A stretch of DNA of 64,000 nt. Origin: DATJGR01 sp963812255. GTDB lineage: Bacteria; Pseudomonadota; Gammaproteobacteria; Pseudomonadales; Azotimanducaceae. A program made the translations under genes and the position numbers. Below, one piece after another: positions 60,647 through 64,000 of the stretch. Position 1 is the first letter of the stretch; every line of letters begins with the position of its first letter. The notes below the pieces were generated by a model. It was given only the letters and a program-made list of their open reading frames with translations, did not search any database and had not been told where the DNA came from. The stretch spans positions 1,736,001 through 1,800,000 of the forward strand of contig CAWEUM010000005.1 in NCBI GenBank assembly GCA_963812255.1. The letters are read 5' to 3'.

Positions 60647-61930
60647 ATGACCGACGCCGAGGCGACGCATCGCACTATCGAAGCTGTGTGGCGGATCGAA
60701 TCCGCCAAAATCATCGCCGGCCTCGCGCGCGTACTGCGCGACGTCGGGCTCGCCGAAGAGTTCGCTCAGGACGCATTGGTGGCCGCGCTCGAACAATGGC
60801 CGGAGCGCGGGATTCCGGATCGGCCCGCGGCCTGGTTGAGCGCAACCGCGAAACACCGTGCAATCGACTGGATCCGGCATCGGTCGATGCAACAACGCAA
60901 ACAGGATTCGCTGACGCATGAGATCGAGGCACAACTCGACGACGCGCGCACGAATCTCGAGGCGTCGGTAGATGCCGCATTCGACGATCCGATTGGCGAC
61001 GACGTACTGCGGTTGATGTTCATCGCGTGTCACCCAGTGCTGTCGCGCGAAGCGCGCGTCGCATTGACGCTACGCCTGCTCGGCGGCCTGACCACTCCGG
61101 AGATCGCCCGAGCGTTCGTTGTTCCGGAACCCACCGTCGCGCAACGTATCGTTCGCGCCAAACGAACTCTCGCCGAAGCGCGGGTGCCATTCGACGTCGC
61201 GCTGGGCGCCGATCTCGCTGCGCGACTCGCATCGGTGCTCGAAGTGATCTACCTGATCTTCAACGAAGGCTACGCCGCGACAACGGGAGACGACTGGATA
61301 CGGCCCTCGCTTTGCGAAGAAGCCCTGCGGCTGGGCCGAATTCTTGCAGAACTCGCCCACGACGAACCGGAAGCGCACGGTCTGGTCGCGCTGATGGAGA
61401 TTCAGGCGTCGCGTCTTCGGGCACGTGTTGGGCCGACCGGAGACCCGGTATTGCTGCCAGACCAGGATCGCTCGCGCTGGGATCCACTGTTGATCCGTCG
61501 CGGGCTCGTTGCGCTCGGACGCGCCGAAGCGCTCGCATCAACCGATGGCCTCGGACCCTACGCCGTGCAGGCGGCGATCGCCGCATGCCATGCTCGCGCC
61601 AGGACGCCCAACGAAACAGATTGGCCGCGCATCGTCGCGCTGTACGACGCGCTGGCACAACTCTCACCCACTCCGATCGTCGAGCTGAACCGGGCCGTTG
61701 CCGTCGGAATGGCGTTCGGTCCGGCGGCCGCCCTCGAACTCATCGACGCACTCAACGCAACCACAGCGCTCGACAACTATCACCTGCTGCCGAGCGTTCG
61801 GGGTGATCTGTTGGCGAGGCTCGGCCGGATCGAGGAAGCTCATTCGGAATTCCGGCGCGCCGCTTCGCTTACGAACAATGCGCGCGAACGAACCCTTCTT
61901 CTCAAACGTGCCGACGCCTACACGCTTTAG
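60647..61930 (+). CDS. ECF42-type sigma factor (module B)
   Basis: This 427-residue ECF42-type sigma has region 2 (about 10-80, with LAEEFAQDALVAALEQW and AAWLSATAKHRAIDWIRH), region 4 (about 135-185, with ALTLRLLGGLTTPEIARAFVVPEPTVAQRIVRAKR), and the DUF6596/TPR-like extension with YLIFNEGYAATTGDD, EALRLGRILAEL and a GPYAVQAAIAACHA segment. It ends the four-gene module. It differs clearly from the module A sigma (no near identity), so the two are not a recent duplication. It is the better match to the common ECF42 sequence. Confidence 0.94.
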   Translation: MTDAEATHRTIEAVWRIESAKIIAGLARVLRDVGLAEEFAQDALVAALEQWPERGIPDRPAAWLSATAKHRAIDWIRHRSMQQRKQDSLTHEIEAQLDDARTNLEASVDAAFDDPIGDDVLRLMFIACHPVLSREARVALTLRLLGGLTTPEIARAFVVPEPTVAQRIVRAKRTLAEARVPFDVALGADLAARLASVLEVIYLIFNEGYAATTGDDWIRPSLCEEALRLGRILAELAHDEPEAHGLVALMEIQASRLRARVGPTGDPVLLPDQDRSRWDPLLIRRGLVALGRAEALASTDGLGPYAVQAAIAACHARARTPNETDWPRIVALYDALAQLSPTPIVELNRAVAVGMAFGPAAALELIDALNATTALDNYHLLPSVRGDLLARLGRIEEAHSEFRRAASLTNNARERTLLLKRADAYTL

Positions 61931-62059
61931 TGGAACTGTTGGGGCATGATGCGTAGGACACGACCTACCAAAACACGGCATCGGTGGTAATGGTCTTCGG
62001 TGGCGGGTGTGCCCAACATCTGCATCACCGAGCAATCTGCTCATGCATGGGAAATACAG

Positions 62060-62392
62060 ATGAACGCGAAATTAGCCATCACGTGTCTCGTATTGGGTTC
62101 GGTCATGGCCCCGATCTACAGCTACGCCTCCGACGACGCCGACGTCGACCGGAGCCAACCCGGGACGTTCGTATCGGATTCGGCCATCACCACCAAGATC
62201 AAGGCAAAGCTGGCCGCCCAGCATCTATCGAGTGTCGCCAAAATTCAGGTTGATACGGACGCGAACGGCATCGTTTGGCTGAGCGGCACAGCAGCGAGCG
62301 AGGCAGAAATCGATCAGGCCGTGGCGATCGCCAAAGACACGGCCGGTGTAAAAACCGTCAAGAACAATCTGACGGTCGATAAGCCCGCCTAA
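62060..62392 (+). CDS. Periplasmic BON-domain protein
   Basis: This 110-residue protein has a signal peptide (1-22, cleavage after SYA), a short linker and one BON domain: SDSAITTKIKAKLAAQ, DANGIVWLSGTAAS and the end VKTVKNNLTV. It is similar to half of OsmY. BON domains bind membranes and occur in osmotic-stress proteins. The ATG at 62060 was chosen over an upstream in-frame ATG because the signal peptide starts there. Single gene. Confidence 0.9.
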   Translation: MNAKLAITCLVLGSVMAPIYSYASDDADVDRSQPGTFVSDSAITTKIKAKLAAQHLSSVAKIQVDTDANGIVWLSGTAASEAEIDQAVAIAKDTAGVKTVKNNLTVDKPA

Positions 62393-62555
62393 CTTCCGGT
62401 CAGGAGCCGTCCGAAACCGTCAAACGGTGCGTCCACGCACAGCGACTGTTCAAAGCGGTCGTCGCTGCGGCGTGCGCAGCGGCGGCCACGCCGATTTTCT
62501 CCGGTTCGCCACGCCCACGGTGGTAGATTTCCTCCGCTGCACGCGGGGAAATGTC

Positions 62556-63929
62556 ATGTTCGAAGGTAATCGTCTCTACATCGGCGGTGCTGCCGCGCTG
62601 GTGATCGGCCTTTTGATCGCGGCACTGATGCTGGAACTGAACACCGAGAAGCTCGTCTCCGATATCAAGGTCCTCGCAACGGCGCAAACGCGCAAGGCCG
62701 ACGTCGCGCGTTATGTGCGGCTCGTCGTCGATGCCGAGACCAGCCAGCGTGGATACCTGCTGACGCAGGACTCGAACTACCTCGATTTGTACGAGCGGAC
62801 ACGTCACAGCGCGCCAGCGTTGCTCGACCGAATCACCAACAGTTACATGTTCGAGGATGTCGCGCCGCCGAGCACCGAGATCCGCGAGCAGTTGCGCCGG
62901 TTGCGTGAATTTGGAACCGCGAAGCTCGACGAACTCGCCGCCTCGCTGACATTGAACGCGACGAACCGCCACCAGGACGCAATTGATCTGGTACGCAGCA
63001 ACTTCGGCAAGCAGACCATGGATGCGCTGCGCGCCATCGCCGACGACCTCGATGCGAATGAAGACCGGCGCATCGCCAATGCATTTCGGCAATGGCGCGG
63101 CGGCATTTCCACATCGCGCATCATGCTGGTGAGCGGCACATTGCTGAACATCGCCCTCGTGATGCTGGTCGCGTTGCTGTTGAATCGCGACCTGGGCAGA
63201 CGCGAGGCCATCGCCGAGCAACTGGCGCAGCACACTCAGGATCTCGAGTTTCAGGTGCACCATCGCACTGCGGAACTGTCTGCGCTATCGAGTCATCTGC
63301 AAAACGTTGCCGAACGCGAAAAAGCAGCCATCGCGCGCGAACTGCATGACGAGCTCGGCAGCATCATGGTGGCCGCGACGATGGATGTTGCGTGGCTGCA
63401 GAAGCGCCTCGCGACCGACGACGACCTCACGAAGCGTTGGGCGCGGTTGCGCACGTTGCTCGACGATGGTCTGAATCTGAAACGCCGAGTCGTCGAAACG
63501 TTGCGTCCAACTTTGCTGGACAACATGGGACTGGTCCCGGCGGTACAGTGGATCTGTCAGGAGACCTGCTCACGCGCGGGATTGAAACTCACCGAACAGT
63601 ATCCCGATCGGGTGCCACATCTCGACGAAGATGCAGCGATTGCCGTGTTTCGTGTGATTCAAGAGGCACTGACGAACATCGTCAAACATGCCAATGCATC
63701 GGAGGTCGCTCTGTCGATGGCATTGAATGCCGACGCATTGAAGATTCACATTCGCGACAACGGGGTCGGCATCGCCACACGCCACGCGGCGCGTGCCAGC
63801 CATGGACTCGCGAGCATGCAGCACCGCGTGAAGAGCTTCGGCGGGACGTGGCGCATCACCGCACCATCGAGTGGCGGCACCGCGATCGATATCACGTTGC
63901 CGCTCTCACGTATCCGCACCGCCGCGTGA
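62556..63929 (+). CDS. CHASE3-type sensor histidine kinase (HisKA_3, NarX-like core)
   Basis: This 457-residue inner-membrane histidine kinase has TM1 at residues 7-27, a periplasmic CHASE3 domain (about 30-175), TM2 (about 185-205), a coiled-coil link and the HisKA_3 dimerisation domain with IARELHDELGSIMVA (phospho-His). The HATPase domain carries VIQEALTNIVKHANASE and IHIRDNGVGI, then HGLASMQHRV. This is the NarL/NarX class. The GTG-overlapping reading frame that follows is cut by the window edge and should show the partner regulator or another product. Confidence 0.93.
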   Translation: MFEGNRLYIGGAAALVIGLLIAALMLELNTEKLVSDIKVLATAQTRKADVARYVRLVVDAETSQRGYLLTQDSNYLDLYERTRHSAPALLDRITNSYMFEDVAPPSTEIREQLRRLREFGTAKLDELAASLTLNATNRHQDAIDLVRSNFGKQTMDALRAIADDLDANEDRRIANAFRQWRGGISTSRIMLVSGTLLNIALVMLVALLLNRDLGRREAIAEQLAQHTQDLEFQVHHRTAELSALSSHLQNVAEREKAAIARELHDELGSIMVAATMDVAWLQKRLATDDDLTKRWARLRTLLDDGLNLKRRVVETLRPTLLDNMGLVPAVQWICQETCSRAGLKLTEQYPDRVPHLDEDAAIAVFRVIQEALTNIVKHANASEVALSMALNADALKIHIRDNGVGIATRHAARASHGLASMQHRVKSFGGTWRITAPSSGGTAIDITLPLSRIRTAA

Positions 63930-64000
63930 GCCATGCACACATCATCATCATCGTTGTAAGCATGGTCGCCGTGTTGCTGCTGTCCAGCCTACTGGAGCGG
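63926..64000 (+). CDS. Partial gene at the right edge
   Basis: A frame opens with a GTG at 63926 overlapping the kinase stop (GTGA) and runs to the window end with 25 residues rich in Ile, Val and Leu (AHIIIIVVSMVAVLLLSSLLE). The gene order leads one to expect a NarL-type response regulator, but no paired Asp is visible in these residues. It may be a membrane protein instead. The frame is too short to decide. Confidence 0.35.
   Translation, partial: MSHAHIIIIVVSMVAVLLLSSLLER

Noticed and set aside
1..64000. tRNA, rRNA, CRISPR arrays, prophage, insertion sequences
   Set aside because: No cloverleaf, rRNA core sequence, regularly spaced repeats, transposase or phage gene was recognised on reading both strands.

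Overview
This 64 kb window is a GC-rich bacterial chromosome segment with tightly packed genes on both strands and frequent ATGA/GTGA start-stop overlaps. Gene content (RND efflux pump, TonB-dependent receptor, outer-membrane autotransporter, DUF692/DUF2282 cluster with an ECF sigma and NrsF, lipoproteins) points to a Gram-negative proteobacterium, probably a free-living aerobic gammaproteobacterium. That assignment is an inference from gene families, not a database result. No rRNA, tRNA, CRISPR array, prophage or insertion sequence was seen.

Layout. 1-3 kb: three-subunit molybdenum hydroxylase (Mo subunit cut by the left edge). 3-8 kb: EF-hand protein with a strong terminator, then an RND efflux adaptor and pump. 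8-15 kb: autotransporter, MFS transporter divergent from a membrane-anchored AraC regulator, and a MacB/FtsX-type ABC export operon. 15-20 kb: a broken MscS gene, HAD phosphatase, GST, an intact MscS, a PtsN-like IIA protein and a K+ channel with tandem RCK domains. 20-30 kb: catabolic genes (acyl-CoA dehydrogenase, M24-fold hydrolase, two-subunit molybdenum hydroxylase, esterase, two PhyH-type dioxygenases). 30-44 kb: MHS-type transporter, DGPF protein and methyltransferase, ChaA antiporter, oxidoreductase, hydrolase-SnoaL fusion with divergent TetR, a GDPD-like protein with lost catalytic residues, PIN protein, and a DUF-phosphotransferase pair. 44-49 kb: the most interesting block, described below. 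49-62 kb: two ECF42-type sigma/DGPF modules around an SRPBCC protein, TauD-type dioxygenase, aldo-keto reductase, DUF2946-TonB receptor pair, lipoprotein, CHRD protein and Baeyer-Villiger-type monooxygenase. 62-64 kb: BON protein and CHASE3 histidine kinase.

The 44.4-48.9 kb block is a complete bufferin-type RiPP locus: BufA (DUF2282 precursor with four Cys in its core), BufB (DUF692 multinuclear iron enzyme), BufC (DUF2063 partner) and a DoxX protein. It is divergent from a SigF-type ECF sigma and its NrsF anti-sigma, which carries Cys at residues 130 and 180. The shared intergenic region holds two matching promoters, each exactly GTAACC-N16-CGAA, one facing each way. Directly after nrsF lies a membrane-anchored redoxin-like gene whose reading frame passes through an in-frame TGA at the first position of a UxxC motif, with a SECIS-like hairpin just downstream: a probable selenoprotein in a metal-stress operon.

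A second regulatory theme is ECF42/DGPF. Three DGPF (YCII-type) genes, at 33.1, 50.8 and 59.3 kb, each have an upstream TGTCGA-N17-CG(A/T)C element, matching the published ECF42 promoter. Two belong to operons ending in ECF42-type sigma genes; the third is linked to a methyltransferase. Three copies of a GGGTCAG-type palindrome sit at three convergent gene junctions, probably as bidirectional terminators or REP-like repeats.
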